A stretch of DNA of 10,330 nucleotides. Origin: an uncultured Eggerthellaceae bacterium (GTDB lineage Bacteria > Actinomycetota > Coriobacteriia > Coriobacteriales > Eggerthellaceae). The stretch is taken from contig CAJUSL010000056.1 in assembly GCA_910589135.1 (NCBI GenBank), positions 1 through 10,330 on the forward strand, given 5' to 3'. A program made the translations under genes and the position numbers. The notes under the pieces are model-generated. The model saw only the letters and a program-made list of their open reading frames with translations, was not told the DNA's origin and did not search any database. This document shows positions 1 to 7,294 of this stretch, piece after piece; within the stretch, counting starts at the first letter, position 1, and every line of letters starts with the position of its first letter.

Positions 1-315
<315 letters not shown>

Positions 316-418
316 TCATCGATTACGATTGTTGTGTGGTCACGGAGGTTTCCTCCGGAGAACCGTCGCGCGCATGCAGAAGCCAAGGTGCGATACCTAT
401 TCAGGTATGTGTGCTACT
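316..418 (+). other. 23S-5S internal transcribed spacer
   Basis: This spacer of about 100 nt has no tRNA and no open frame of note. It can form two small hairpins: CGGAGG (343-348) with CCTCCG (352-357) around a TTT loop, and ATACCT (393-398) with AGGTAT (403-408) around a 4-nt loop. Such stems are plausible processing or folding elements of the rRNA precursor, but that role is inferred. The last bases (416-418) extend helix I of the 5S rRNA. Confidence 0.7.
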
Positions 419-538
419 TACGAGCGGAACCATGGAGCGGGGGCTCCACCCGATCCCATTCCGAACTCGGTAGTTAAGCCCCGCATCGCCGATGGTACTG
501 CGACGTAGGTCGCGGGAGAGCAGGACGTTCCGCTCGTA
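419..538 (+). rRNA. rrf: 5S ribosomal RNA
   Basis: The internal 5S hallmarks are present: CCGAACTCGG followed by AGTTAAGCC, then GCCGATGGTACTGC and GGGAGAGCAGGACG. The two ends form helix I: bases 416-430 are perfectly complementary to 527-541, a 15-bp stem, which is longer than the usual mature helix. The outer base pairs are therefore probably precursor sequence trimmed during maturation. The mature ends given here are chosen for a normal length of about 120 nt and are uncertain by a few bases. The gene follows 23S in the usual order and is closed by a terminator at 574-600. Confidence 0.95.
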
Positions 539-573
539 AGTCGCACATGATGCCTGAATGGATTAGAAATGAG

Positions 574-600
574 AAGGCCCGCTTTGCGGGTCTTTTTTTT
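574..600 (+). terminator. Intrinsic terminator of the rRNA operon
   Basis: A GC-rich hairpin with stem arms 574-582 and 586-594 and a TTT loop (583-585) is followed directly by a T run reaching position 600. The stem includes one G-T pair. This is a classical Rho-independent terminator, 33 bases after the 5S gene, and it separates the rRNA operon from the protein genes. Confidence 0.93.
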
Positions 601-659
601 TATGGCGTGGCACCGCAACCGCTTGCTGTCCTGGCGCGACGCATCCGCCGCCTTTACCG

Positions 660-665
660 TATAAT
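660..665 (+). promoter_or_regulatory. Predicted -10 box upstream of the HEAT-like gene
   Basis: A perfect TATAAT lies at 660-665, just after the rRNA terminator and 38 bases before the GTG start at 704. Transcription would begin near 672, giving a leader of about 30 nt that carries the Shine-Dalgarno. The matching -35 position (about 637-642, CGACGC) is poor, so the promoter may depend on an activator or have only moderate strength. It is the only good promoter seen ahead of the four-gene cluster. Confidence 0.6.
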
Positions 666-692
666 GAAATTGGAAAAGTAGTGCATAGGTGC

Positions 693-698
693 GGAGGA
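693..698 (+). promoter_or_regulatory. Shine-Dalgarno deciding the GTG start at 704
   Basis: GGAGGA sits five to six bases before GTG 704, an ideal spacing. An in-frame GTG at 689 lies upstream of this site and overlaps it, with no ribosome site of its own, so the start at 704 is preferred. Confidence 0.85.
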
Positions 699-703
699 AT
701 TCA

Positions 704-1315
704 GTGAGCAAGAGAGCAGAAGAAGTAAGGCAGGCGGCCGAGGAAGCTGCGGGCAGCAAGAGGCTGATGAAGCAGCACGTCGAGAACCTGGAAAGCTCTT
801 CGCGGCGCGAGAGGCAGAACTCTGCCGCCGTTCTCGCGGAAGTGGCCCGCATGGATGCCGCGCTGGTGGTGCCGTATGGCAGCGAGTTGGTCGAAGCGCT
901 CGAGAAGCCCGAGGCGCAGACGCGGTGGGAGGCCCTCGACGCTCTGACCGAGATATGCGCGAAGGACTCGCGCGTCTGCGACAAGGCGCTCTCTGGTGCC
1001 GAGAACGCGCTGTACGACGAGGACTCCGGCCCGCTGCGCCTGGCGTCGATGCGCTTCCTGTGCACGCTTGGCGCCACGACCGAGAACCGTTCAGAGAAGG
1101 TGTGGCCGCTCGTCGATGAGGGCATCCAGTGCTATCACGGAGACGTCGAGTTCAACGAAATGCTGCTGGCGCTCATCGAGTTCTCTACCGGCAAGCTGGC
1201 TCCGTCGGTCAAGGAGGAATTCGCCGCCCGCATGAAGTTCGACGCGGACAACGGCAAGGGCACGCTGGGCAAGCGCGCCAAGCAAATCGAAGCCAACCTC
1301 TCGAAGAAGAAATAA
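704..1315 (+). CDS. HEAT/ARM-repeat-like protein of unknown function
   Basis: This 203-residue protein has no signal peptide and no membrane segment, so it should be cytoplasmic. Residues 1-35 are highly charged and look like a helix or short coiled coil rich in Glu, Arg and Lys. From about residue 36 to 165 the chain is nearly all amphipathic helix in pairs, with repeat-like units near 36-66, 72-103 and 109-141. In each, small and aliphatic residues recur as in HEAT or armadillo repeats (for example WEALDALTEIC and LRLASMRFLC). The tail (180-203) is rich in Lys and ends in KKK. Such folds normally act as protein-binding scaffolds, and no catalytic motif is visible. It starts a probable operon, with the isocitrate dehydrogenase start 13 bp after its stop. 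I do not recognise a named family, and the HEAT assignment is by pattern only. Confidence 0.85.
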   Translation: MSKRAEEVRQAAEEAAGSKRLMKQHVENLESSSRRERQNSAAVLAEVARMDAALVVPYGSELVEALEKPEAQTRWEALDALTEICAKDSRVCDKALSGAENALYDEDSGPLRLASMRFLCTLGATTENRSEKVWPLVDEGIQCYHGDVEFNEMLLALIEFSTGKLAPSVKEEFAARMKFDADNGKGTLGKRAKQIEANLSKKK

Positions 1316-1328
1316 CGAGGCATACCGT

Positions 1329-2438
1329 ATGACCAAGCATTCAGTGGTGCTGATTCCGGGGGACGGGATCGGCGTCGAGACTTCTGCCGCCATGCAACGC
1401 GTCGTCGCAGCGAGCGGCGTCGACATCGATTGGGCGGTTGCGCAGGCCGGCGCGGGCTGCATCGATGAGTTCGGCACGCCGCTGCCGGACGAGACGGTGC
1501 AGGCCATCCGAGAGCGCAAGACGGCCATCAAAGGTCCCGTCACCACCCCGGTGGGTACGGGGTTCCGCAGCGTCAACGTTGCGCTGCGCAAGATGCTGAG
1601 CCTGTACGTCAACCTGCGGCCCGTCATGTCCATTCCGGGTGCCGGCGGCCGCTACGACGACGTGAACCTGGTCATCGTGCGCGAAAATACGGAGGATTTG
1701 TACGCAGGCATCGAGTTCGAGGTGGGCGCTCCCGACACCAAGGAGCTGATCGCCTTCGTCAACGACCACGAGAAGGGCAGCATCTCCGAGGATTCCGGGA
1801 TATCCATCAAGCCCATCTCGGTGCATGCGACGCGCGACATCGTCGACTATGCCTTCGACTATGCCGAGCGCAACGGGCGCAGGCGCGTCACGGCCGTGCA
1901 CAAGGCCAACATCATGAAGCACTCCGACGGGCTGTTTTTGCGCGTGGCGTGCGAGGTGGCCGAGGAGCGCGGGGCTGTTGGCGCGGATGCGGCGGGCGCG
2001 ATCGCCTTCGACGACAGGATTGTTGACGCGTTCTGCATGAACATGGTCATGAACCCCTCGCAGTTCGACGTGATCGTTTTCCCCAACCTGTACGGCGACA
2101 TCGCCAGCGACCTGGCAGCCGGCCTCGTCGGCGGCCTGGGGCTTGCGCCGGGCGCCAACATTGGCAAGGAGTGCGCTGTGTTCGAAGCCGTGCATGGGTC
2201 GGCGCCCGACATCGCCGGGAAGAACCTGGCGAATCCGACCGCGCAGATCCTGTCTGCAGCAATGATGCTCGACCACTTGGGCGAGCGCGAGTCGGCGGAG
2301 CGCATCCGCGCCGGCATCCGCGCCGTATATGCGAAGGGTGAGCATCTGACCGCCGACATTCGGCGCGCGGACGGCGGCTCTGCTCGGGCAGCCACCTGCA
2401 CGGAGTTCACCGACGCGGTGGTGCAGGAGCTGCTCTAG
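1329..2438 (+). CDS. icd: Isocitrate dehydrogenase, NAD+-type
   Basis: This cytosolic enzyme of 369 residues oxidatively decarboxylates isocitrate to 2-oxoglutarate and belongs to the isocitrate/isopropylmalate dehydrogenase family. The N-terminal PGDGIG (10-15) is typical. Substrate-site residues match isocitrate dehydrogenase: S81, N83 and R87 in GFRSVNVALRK, R97 in NLRPV, and R118 and Y125 in RENTEDLYAGIE. The likely catalytic Lys is K192 (HKANIMK), and the metal-binding Asp residues are D233, D257 and D261. In HGSAPDIAGK, D294-I295 stand where NADP enzymes such as E. coli Icd have Lys-Tyr, which predicts NAD+ use. The motifs fit isocitrate better than isopropylmalate or homoisocitrate, but those cannot be fully excluded. 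GAGG at 1317-1320 provides the ribosome site. The next gene is aconitase, which makes its substrate. Confidence 0.93.
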   Translation: MTKHSVVLIPGDGIGVETSAAMQRVVAASGVDIDWAVAQAGAGCIDEFGTPLPDETVQAIRERKTAIKGPVTTPVGTGFRSVNVALRKMLSLYVNLRPVMSIPGAGGRYDDVNLVIVRENTEDLYAGIEFEVGAPDTKELIAFVNDHEKGSISEDSGISIKPISVHATRDIVDYAFDYAERNGRRRVTAVHKANIMKHSDGLFLRVACEVAEERGAVGADAAGAIAFDDRIVDAFCMNMVMNPSQFDVIVFPNLYGDIASDLAAGLVGGLGLAPGANIGKECAVFEAVHGSAPDIAGKNLANPTAQILSAAMMLDHLGERESAERIRAGIRAVYAKGEHLTADIRRADGGSARAATCTEFTDAVVQELL

Positions 2439-2447
2439 CCTTCTCGG

Positions 2448-2464
2448 GCCGCCGAGCCGGCGGC
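2448..2464 (+). other. GC hairpin in the icd-acnA gap
   Basis: GCCGCC (2448-2453) can pair with GGCGGC (2459-2464) around a 5-nt loop, starting 10 bases after the icd stop. No T run follows, so it is not a standard terminator. It could stabilise the 3' end of a processed icd mRNA or mean nothing in such GC-rich DNA. Confidence 0.4.
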
Positions 2465-2533
2465 GTGGGCCACGGATGGCGATGCCGGCCGAGGCGCGTG
2501 CTGTGGAGGCGTTCGGGGAGCCGTATATTCACG

Positions 2534-2540
2534 AAAGGAA
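2534..2540 (+). promoter_or_regulatory. Shine-Dalgarno deciding the aconitase start at 2548
   Basis: AAAGGAA lies seven bases before ATG 2548. An in-frame ATG at 2476 would add 24 residues but has no ribosome site before it, and the extra residues do not look like aconitase. ATG 2543 is out of frame. Confidence 0.8.
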
Positions 2541-2547
2541 CGATGCC

Positions 2548-5217
2548 ATGCCTGACAATGGCGCAGAAACGCTCAAGGTGGGAGACGCGCAGTATTCCTA
2601 CTATCCGATTGCGCACGTCGAGGGCGCGCGGGATTTGCCCTTCTCGTTGAAGGTGTTGCTCGAAAACGTCTTGCGCAGCGCGCGCACGTCCGACGAGGCC
2701 GCCGTCATGTCCGAGCGCATCGTCAGGGCCGCACAATCCGGCGAGGCCGGCGACGAGGTAGAGTTCTCGCCCGCACGCGTTCTGTTCCAGGACTTCACGG
2801 GCGTGCCGGTGTTCGTCGACTTCGCCGTGATGCGCGAGGCGTGCGCCGAGCTGGGGGGCGACCCCGCGAAGATCAACCCGCAGGTCCCCTGCGATTTGGT
2901 GATCGACCATTCCGTCATCGCCGACGTCGCCGGCTGCCCTCAAAGCCTCGAGGAGAACACGCAGCTGGAATACCAGCGCAACAAGGAGCGCTACGAGTTC
3001 CTGAAGTGGGCGCAGGCGTCTTTCCGGAACGTGCGCATCGTGCCTCCGGGGCAAGGCATTTGCCATCAGCTGAACATCGAGCAGTTCGCTAGCGTCGTCA
3101 TGACGCAGCCAAACGACGCGGCGGCGAAGGCTGGCGGGACTGCGGCGCCGCTGGTTTACTTCGACACGCTGGTGGGCACCGACTCGCACACGCCCACGGC
3201 AAACGGCATCGGCGTGCTGGGATGGGGCGTCGGCGGCATCGAGGCCGAGGCGGCCGCTCTCGGGCAACCCATCACCACGCTCGTTCCTCCCGTCATCGGC
3301 ATCCGCATGAAGGGCAGCCTGGCGCCGGGCGTGGCGGCCATGGACGTTTCGCTGACGCTTGCACAGCTGTTGCGCGAGAAGGGCGTCGTCGGCTGCTTCG
3401 TCGAGTGCTTCGGTCCCGGCGTGGGCGAGCTTTCCGCCACGCAGCGCGCCTGCATATCGAACATGACGCCCGAGTATGGCTGCACGTGTACGCTGTTCCC
3501 GGTCGACGGCCGCACGCTCGACTTCCTGCGCCTGACCGGCCGCAGCGAGGGCCAGGTGGCGCTGGTCGAGGCGTATGCCAAGGCCCAGGGCTTCTGGAAC
3601 GACTGCGACGAAGGCCGCACCTACGCCGAGGTGGTCGAGTTCGACCTGTCTTCCGTGAGGCCGTCGGTTTCCGGGCCTTCGCGTCCGCACGACCGCTTCG
3701 ACTTGGCCGCCGCGCGCGCTCGCTTCCGCGAGGCGTGCAAGAGCCGCGGGCTTGACGGCAGCGGCCGCGCAACGGTCGACGTCATGGGGAGCGAGTACGA
3801 GCTGGCAGACGGCGCCATCGCCATCGCGGCGGTGACCAGCTGCACCACGGCGACCGACCCGTCCATGATGATCCAGGCGGGGCTCATGGCCCGCAACGCC
3901 GCACGGCGCGGGCTGGTTGCGAAGCCGTGGGTCAAGACCATTCTGGCGCCGGGAAGCCACTCCACCGAGATGCTTCTCGAACGGGCCGGCCTGCTGGGCG
4001 ACCTGCAGAAGATGGGGTTCTTCACCTGCGGCTTCGGCTGCATGAGCTGCATCGGCAACTCGGGCCCGCTGAGCGACTCCATGCGCGATGCGTCCTCGAA
4101 GGTTGAGCTCGCCAGCGTGCTGTCGGGCAACCGCAACTTCGAGGGGCGCATCTCGCCCGACGTGGCGCAGAACTACCTGACCACGCCGGCGCACGTGATC
4201 GCCTACGCGATTGCGGGCACCATGGACTTCGACTTCGAGGCCGACGCCCTGGGCACGGATGCGCAAGGTGCCCCCGTGTTCCTGCGCGACATAGCGCCCG
4301 ACCAGGCGGAAGTCGACCGCATCGTCGCCGAGCAGGTGTCGCCTGCGCTCTACGATGGCGGCTCGGCCACGCTGTTCGACGGCGACGAGGTGTGGCAGCG
4401 CCTGAACGCATCGGCGAGCGACGTGTTCGCGTGGGACCAGGCGTCCACCTACGTGCGCCGACCGCCCTACTTCGACGGCATGAAGGCGGCCCCGGAAGGG
4501 CCCGTGGCCATTGTAGACGCGCCGGTGCTGGGCATGTTCGGCGACTTCATCACGACCGACCACATCTCGCCGGCCGGGGCAATCGCGCCCGAGGCGCCGG
4601 CGGCCGACTACCTGCGCGCCGCAGGCGTGGACGACGCGGACTTCAACACCTACGGGTCGCGGCGCGGAAACCACGAGGTCATGATGCGCGGCACGTTCGG
4701 CAACGTGAAGCTGCAAAACGCGCTGGCCGACGGCAGGAAGGGCGGCTACACGCGCAACGCCGACACCGGGGAGGCCACCACCATATACGAGGCGGCGCGC
4801 CACTACCTGGATGCAGAGGCGCCTTCCATCGTGATAGCGGGGAAGATGTACGGCTCGGGCTCGTCGCGGGACTGGGCGGCCAAGGGGCCGATGCTGCTAG
4901 GCGTGAAGGCCGCCATCGCAGAAAGCTTCGAGCGCATCCATCGGTCGAACCTCATCGGCATGGGCATACTGCCGCTGCAGTTCGCAGACGGGCAGAACGC
5001 GCAGACGCTGGGGCTTGACGGCACCGAGCGGTACACCATATCGGGCGTCACCTTCTCGGACGGCGTTCCCGAGAGCGAGATGGCGCACGTCGTCGCCACG
5101 AAGGCCGACGGCAGCACGGTGCGGTTCGACGCACTGGTCAGAATAGACACGCCCACGGAGGGCAGGTATTACGAGAATGGCGGAATTCTTCAGTATGTAC
5201 TGAGGGAACTGGCGTAG
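2548..5217 (+). CDS. acnA: Aconitate hydratase, AcnA/IRP1 type
   Basis: This 889-residue [4Fe-4S] enzyme interconverts citrate and isocitrate in the cytosol, and its length fits the AcnA/IRP1 branch. Landmarks in order are QDFTGVP (81-87), DLVIDHSV (116-123), TDSHTPTANGIGVLGWGVGG (211-230), the first cluster Cys C432 in TSCT, and the Cys pair C498 and C501 in GCMSCIGNSG. The swivel domain begins near 650 with FITTDHISPAG (667-677), and the substrate-binding GSGSSRDWAAKG is at 769-780 (S772, S773, R774). All three cluster Cys are present, so the enzyme should be active. The odd point is T434: the motif is normally SCTN and here reads SCTT. The gene follows icd, which uses its product, after 109 bp. 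Some members of this branch also bind mRNA when the cluster is lost; that cannot be judged here. Confidence 0.95.
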   Translation: MPDNGAETLKVGDAQYSYYPIAHVEGARDLPFSLKVLLENVLRSARTSDEAAVMSERIVRAAQSGEAGDEVEFSPARVLFQDFTGVPVFVDFAVMREACAELGGDPAKINPQVPCDLVIDHSVIADVAGCPQSLEENTQLEYQRNKERYEFLKWAQASFRNVRIVPPGQGICHQLNIEQFASVVMTQPNDAAAKAGGTAAPLVYFDTLVGTDSHTPTANGIGVLGWGVGGIEAEAAALGQPITTLVPPVIGIRMKGSLAPGVAAMDVSLTLAQLLREKGVVGCFVECFGPGVGELSATQRACISNMTPEYGCTCTLFPVDGRTLDFLRLTGRSEGQVALVEAYAKAQGFWNDCDEGRTYAEVVEFDLSSVRPSVSGPSRPHDRFDLAAARARFREACKSRGLDGSGRATVDVMGSEYELADGAIAIAAVTSCTTATDPSMMIQAGLMARNAARRGLVAKPWVKTILAPGSHSTEMLLERAGLLGDLQKMGFFTCGFGCMSCIGNSGPLSDSMRDASSKVELASVLSGNRNFEGRISPDVAQNYLTTPAHVIAYAIAGTMDFDFEADALGTDAQGAPVFLRDIAPDQAEVDRIVAEQVSPALYDGGSATLFDGDEVWQRLNASASDVFAWDQASTYVRRPPYFDGMKAAPEGPVAIVDAPVLGMFGDFITTDHISPAGAIAPEAPAADYLRAAGVDDADFNTYGSRRGNHEVMMRGTFGNVKLQNALADGRKGGYTRNADTGEATTIYEAARHYLDAEAPSIVIAGKMYGSGSSRDWAAKGPMLLGVKAAIAESFERIHRSNLIGMGILPLQFADGQNAQTLGLDGTERYTISGVTFSDGVPESEMAHVVATKADGSTVRFDALVRIDTPTEGRYYENGGILQYVLRELA

Positions 5218-5223
5218 GAGGAA
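5216..5223 (+). promoter_or_regulatory. Shine-Dalgarno overlapping the aconitase stop codon
   Basis: AGGAGGAA at 5216-5223 uses the last two bases of the aconitase TAG and sits just before ATG 5226. Ribosomes finishing aconitase would reach this site directly, so translational coupling is likely. Confidence 0.85.
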
Positions 5224-5225
5224 AC

Positions 5226-7199
5226 ATGGCAAAGTCGGGATTCGAGAGCCTGCTCGAGGCGCTGCGCGCGTCGGGCATGAACACGGACGACATCGGGGGC
5301 GCCACCGCTTCCGCAGGAGCGGGGGCGAAGGGCTCCTCGTCGGAAGGCGGCTCGGGTGCGGGTGACGCGAAGGGCGGCAAGGGCTCTGGCGGCCCCGCAA
5401 CGCCGCACATCGACCTGTCGTTTTTGGACGACGTGCATGGGCCGAAGGGCAAGGGCGGCTGGATTGCCCTCATCGTGGTGGCGCTTCTCGTCATCGCCGC
5501 GCTGTACTGGTGGTTCCATCCGGCCATCAGCATCAATTCTGGGGGACTGTGGTCCGCGGTGGGGGTGATCTGCCTCATAGCCTTCGCCTTGATTTGGTAT
5601 CGGTACCAAGGCTACAAGAACGGCAGCGGCAAGGTCGAGAAAAGCCCGAAGAAGGCTAAGCGCACGAAATGGCTGCTGGTCGTTCCGGTGGCCGTGATCG
5701 CGGCCGGGTTGCTGGGCGCGCTGTTCTCCAATGCTATCGTGCCGGGCAACGCCGAGAAGTACTCCAGCGTGCTGAAGACCGACGAGCTTGCGTTCGCCGA
5801 GGACATCAAGGAGGCAAACTACTCCGAAATTCCCGTCATCGACCGCAATTCGGCCATCCTGCTGGGCAATCGCGAGATGGGCAGCATCCCCGAATACGTC
5901 AGCCAGTTCGAGGTCAGCGACCTGTACAGTCAGATCAACTACCACGGCGAGCCCGTGCGCGTGAGCCCCTTGGGCTACGCGGACCTGTTCAAGTGGTTCA
6001 CTAACCGGGATGCGGGCATCCCTGCGTACTCGCTGGTCAACATGACCACGCAAGACTCCGAGATCGTGCGCCTGGGCGACAACCCGATCTACTATTCGCA
6101 GAGCGAGCCGCTGGCGCGCAACATCGACCGTCACGTGCAGTTGAAGTACCCGTTCTACATCTTCGACGAGCTGTCGTTCGAGATCGACGAGGACGGACAT
6201 GCGTGGTGGATCTGCCCGGTGCGCACGTTCACCATCGGCCTGTTCGGCGGCTACACGATCGACCGCGTGGTGCTGTGCGACGCCACGACGGGCGAGTGCA
6301 CCGAGCTCGCCGTGCAGGACGTTCCGCAGTGGGTCGACCGCGTGTATCCGGCCGAGTTGCTGCTCGAGCAGTACAACTGGTATGGCTCGTACCACAACGG
6401 CTGGCTCAACTCGTTCCTCGGACAGGAGGGCGTCGTGATGACCACTCCTGGCACCGACGGGTCGGCGGGGTACAACTATATCGCCAAGGACGACGACGTG
6501 TGGGTGTACACCGGCGTGACGTCGGCCACGGCCGACAACTCCATCATCGGCTTCGTGCTGGTGAACCAGCGCACGCAGGAGTCGCACTTCTACAGCGTCG
6601 CGGGCGCCACCGAGGCGTCGGCGATGGAGTCGGCCGAAGGCCAGGTGCAGAACCTGCGCTACACCGCCACGTTCCCGCTGCTCATCAACGTCGCGAACCA
6701 GCCCACGTACTTCATGGCGCTGAAGGACGGCGCGGGCTTGGTGAAGAAGTTCGCGATGGTGGACATCCAGCGCTACCAGAACGTGGCCGTGGGCGACACG
6801 GTGGCCGAGACGCAGACCGCCTACGAGGCGCTGCTCGCCACCAACGGCGTGCTTTCGAACGAGACCGACCTGACCGACGTCGAGGAGATCACGGGCACCA
6901 TCGAGAAGATGGCGCAGGCCGTCATCGACGGCAACTCGCACTTCTTCCTGACGATCGCAGGCCAGGACGGCCTGTTCGACTTCGCGCTGCCGGGACTGCT
7001 CGAGGTGGTGACGTACAACGTCGGCGACCAGATCACGTTCACGTACCTGGCCACCGAAGGGTCGAACCAGGTGTATTCGATCATCGGGCCCGACGGCGAG
7101 AAGGTCGCCACGGCGTCCGGCGAGGACAACGCGGAAGGCCAGCAGGTGGACGAAGACGCCCAGCAGGACGCCGACGCCGCGCCAGAACAAGCCGCATGA
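5226..7199 (+). CDS. Three-helix membrane protein with large extracytoplasmic domain, unknown function
   Basis: The 657-residue protein starts with a short helical segment (4-16) and a Gly/Ser/Ala-rich linker (about 24-58). Three predicted membrane helices follow at about 79-97, 107-126 and 149-168. The Lys/Arg-rich loop between helices 2 and 3 (127-148) should lie inside, placing residues 170-657 outside. That large domain is rich in aromatics and beta-type sequence, with conserved-looking stretches VPQWVDRVYPAELLLEQYN (366-384), SIIGFVLVN (439-447) and QNLRYTATFPLLINV (475-489). C330, C351 and C358 could form a disulfide. The C-terminal 25-30 residues are acidic and low in complexity. I believe similar uncharacterised proteins exist in other Gram-positive bacteria, with some resemblance to PepSY-type domains, but this is recollection. 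It is tightly coupled to acnA. No enzyme motif is visible. Confidence 0.85.
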   Translation: MAKSGFESLLEALRASGMNTDDIGGATASAGAGAKGSSSEGGSGAGDAKGGKGSGGPATPHIDLSFLDDVHGPKGKGGWIALIVVALLVIAALYWWFHPAISINSGGLWSAVGVICLIAFALIWYRYQGYKNGSGKVEKSPKKAKRTKWLLVVPVAVIAAGLLGALFSNAIVPGNAEKYSSVLKTDELAFAEDIKEANYSEIPVIDRNSAILLGNREMGSIPEYVSQFEVSDLYSQINYHGEPVRVSPLGYADLFKWFTNRDAGIPAYSLVNMTTQDSEIVRLGDNPIYYSQSEPLARNIDRHVQLKYPFYIFDELSFEIDEDGHAWWICPVRTFTIGLFGGYTIDRVVLCDATTGECTELAVQDVPQWVDRVYPAELLLEQYNWYGSYHNGWLNSFLGQEGVVMTTPGTDGSAGYNYIAKDDDVWVYTGVTSATADNSIIGFVLVNQRTQESHFYSVAGATEASAMESAEGQVQNLRYTATFPLLINVANQPTYFMALKDGAGLVKKFAMVDIQRYQNVAVGDTVAETQTAYEALLATNGVLSNETDLTDVEEITGTIEKMAQAVIDGNSHFFLTIAGQDGLFDFALPGLLEVVTYNVGDQITFTYLATEGSNQVYSIIGPDGEKVATASGEDNAEGQQVDEDAQQDADAAPEQAA

Positions 7200-7220
7200 A
7201 AAGGCGTGATTGCTGACATG

Positions 7221-7275
7221 CGCCATTGGCCGATTGGCGGCATCGGTTGGTGATGCCGCCTGCCCCGTTGGGCGG
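7221..7275 (+). other. Set of overlapping hairpins before the MBOAT gene
   Basis: The strongest stem is perfect and 9 bp long, 7236-7244 with 7252-7260 around a 7-nt loop. Two others compete with it for the same bases: 7221-7225 with 7235-7239, and 7256-7260 with 7271-7275. There is also a small stem 7262-7265 with 7270-7273. No T run follows any of them, so a classical terminator is not shown. The element could end or protect the upstream operon's mRNA, or act as an attenuator for read-through into the acyltransferase. Confidence 0.5.
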
Positions 7276-7282
7276 TTAGGGA

Positions 7283-7288
7283 TATCAT
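7283..7288 (+). promoter_or_regulatory. Predicted -10 box for a leaderless MBOAT transcript
   Basis: TATCAT lies 12 to 7 bases before the ATG at 7295, the position expected when transcription starts on the first base of the start codon. The only Shine-Dalgarno-like bases, AGGGA (7278-7282), are 12 bases away, which is too far to work well. Leaderless mRNAs are common in actinobacteria. No clear -35 box is seen. Confidence 0.45.
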
Positions 7289-7294
7289 TTCCCC

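Noticed and set aside
316..418. tRNA gene or small RNA in the 23S-5S spacer
   Set aside because: There is no cloverleaf and no T-arm consensus (GTTCRA), and the spacer is too short for a tRNA with flanks. Only two small hairpins are present.
601..659. Small gene between the rRNA terminator and the promoter
   Set aside because: No start with a ribosome site and no frame of useful length are present. The stretch reads as plain intergenic DNA.
418..1125. Minus-strand open frame covering the 5S gene and the start of the HEAT-like gene
   Set aside because: It runs through the 5S rRNA and the terminator, which rules out a real conserved protein there.
2524..2529. TATATT as a -10 box for aconitase alone
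   Set aside because: Transcription would start near 2536, inside the Shine-Dalgarno used for ATG 2548, and no -35 box is seen. Co-transcription with icd is simpler.
2476..2547. 24-residue N-terminal extension of aconitase from ATG 2476
   Set aside because: There is no ribosome site before 2476, the added residues do not resemble aconitase or a targeting signal, and ATG 2548 has a well-placed site.
2407..4803. Minus-strand open frame of about 800 codons opposite aconitase
   Set aside because: It has the same shadow composition (His, Arg, Gly, Val), no plausible domain, and lies opposite a highly conserved enzyme.
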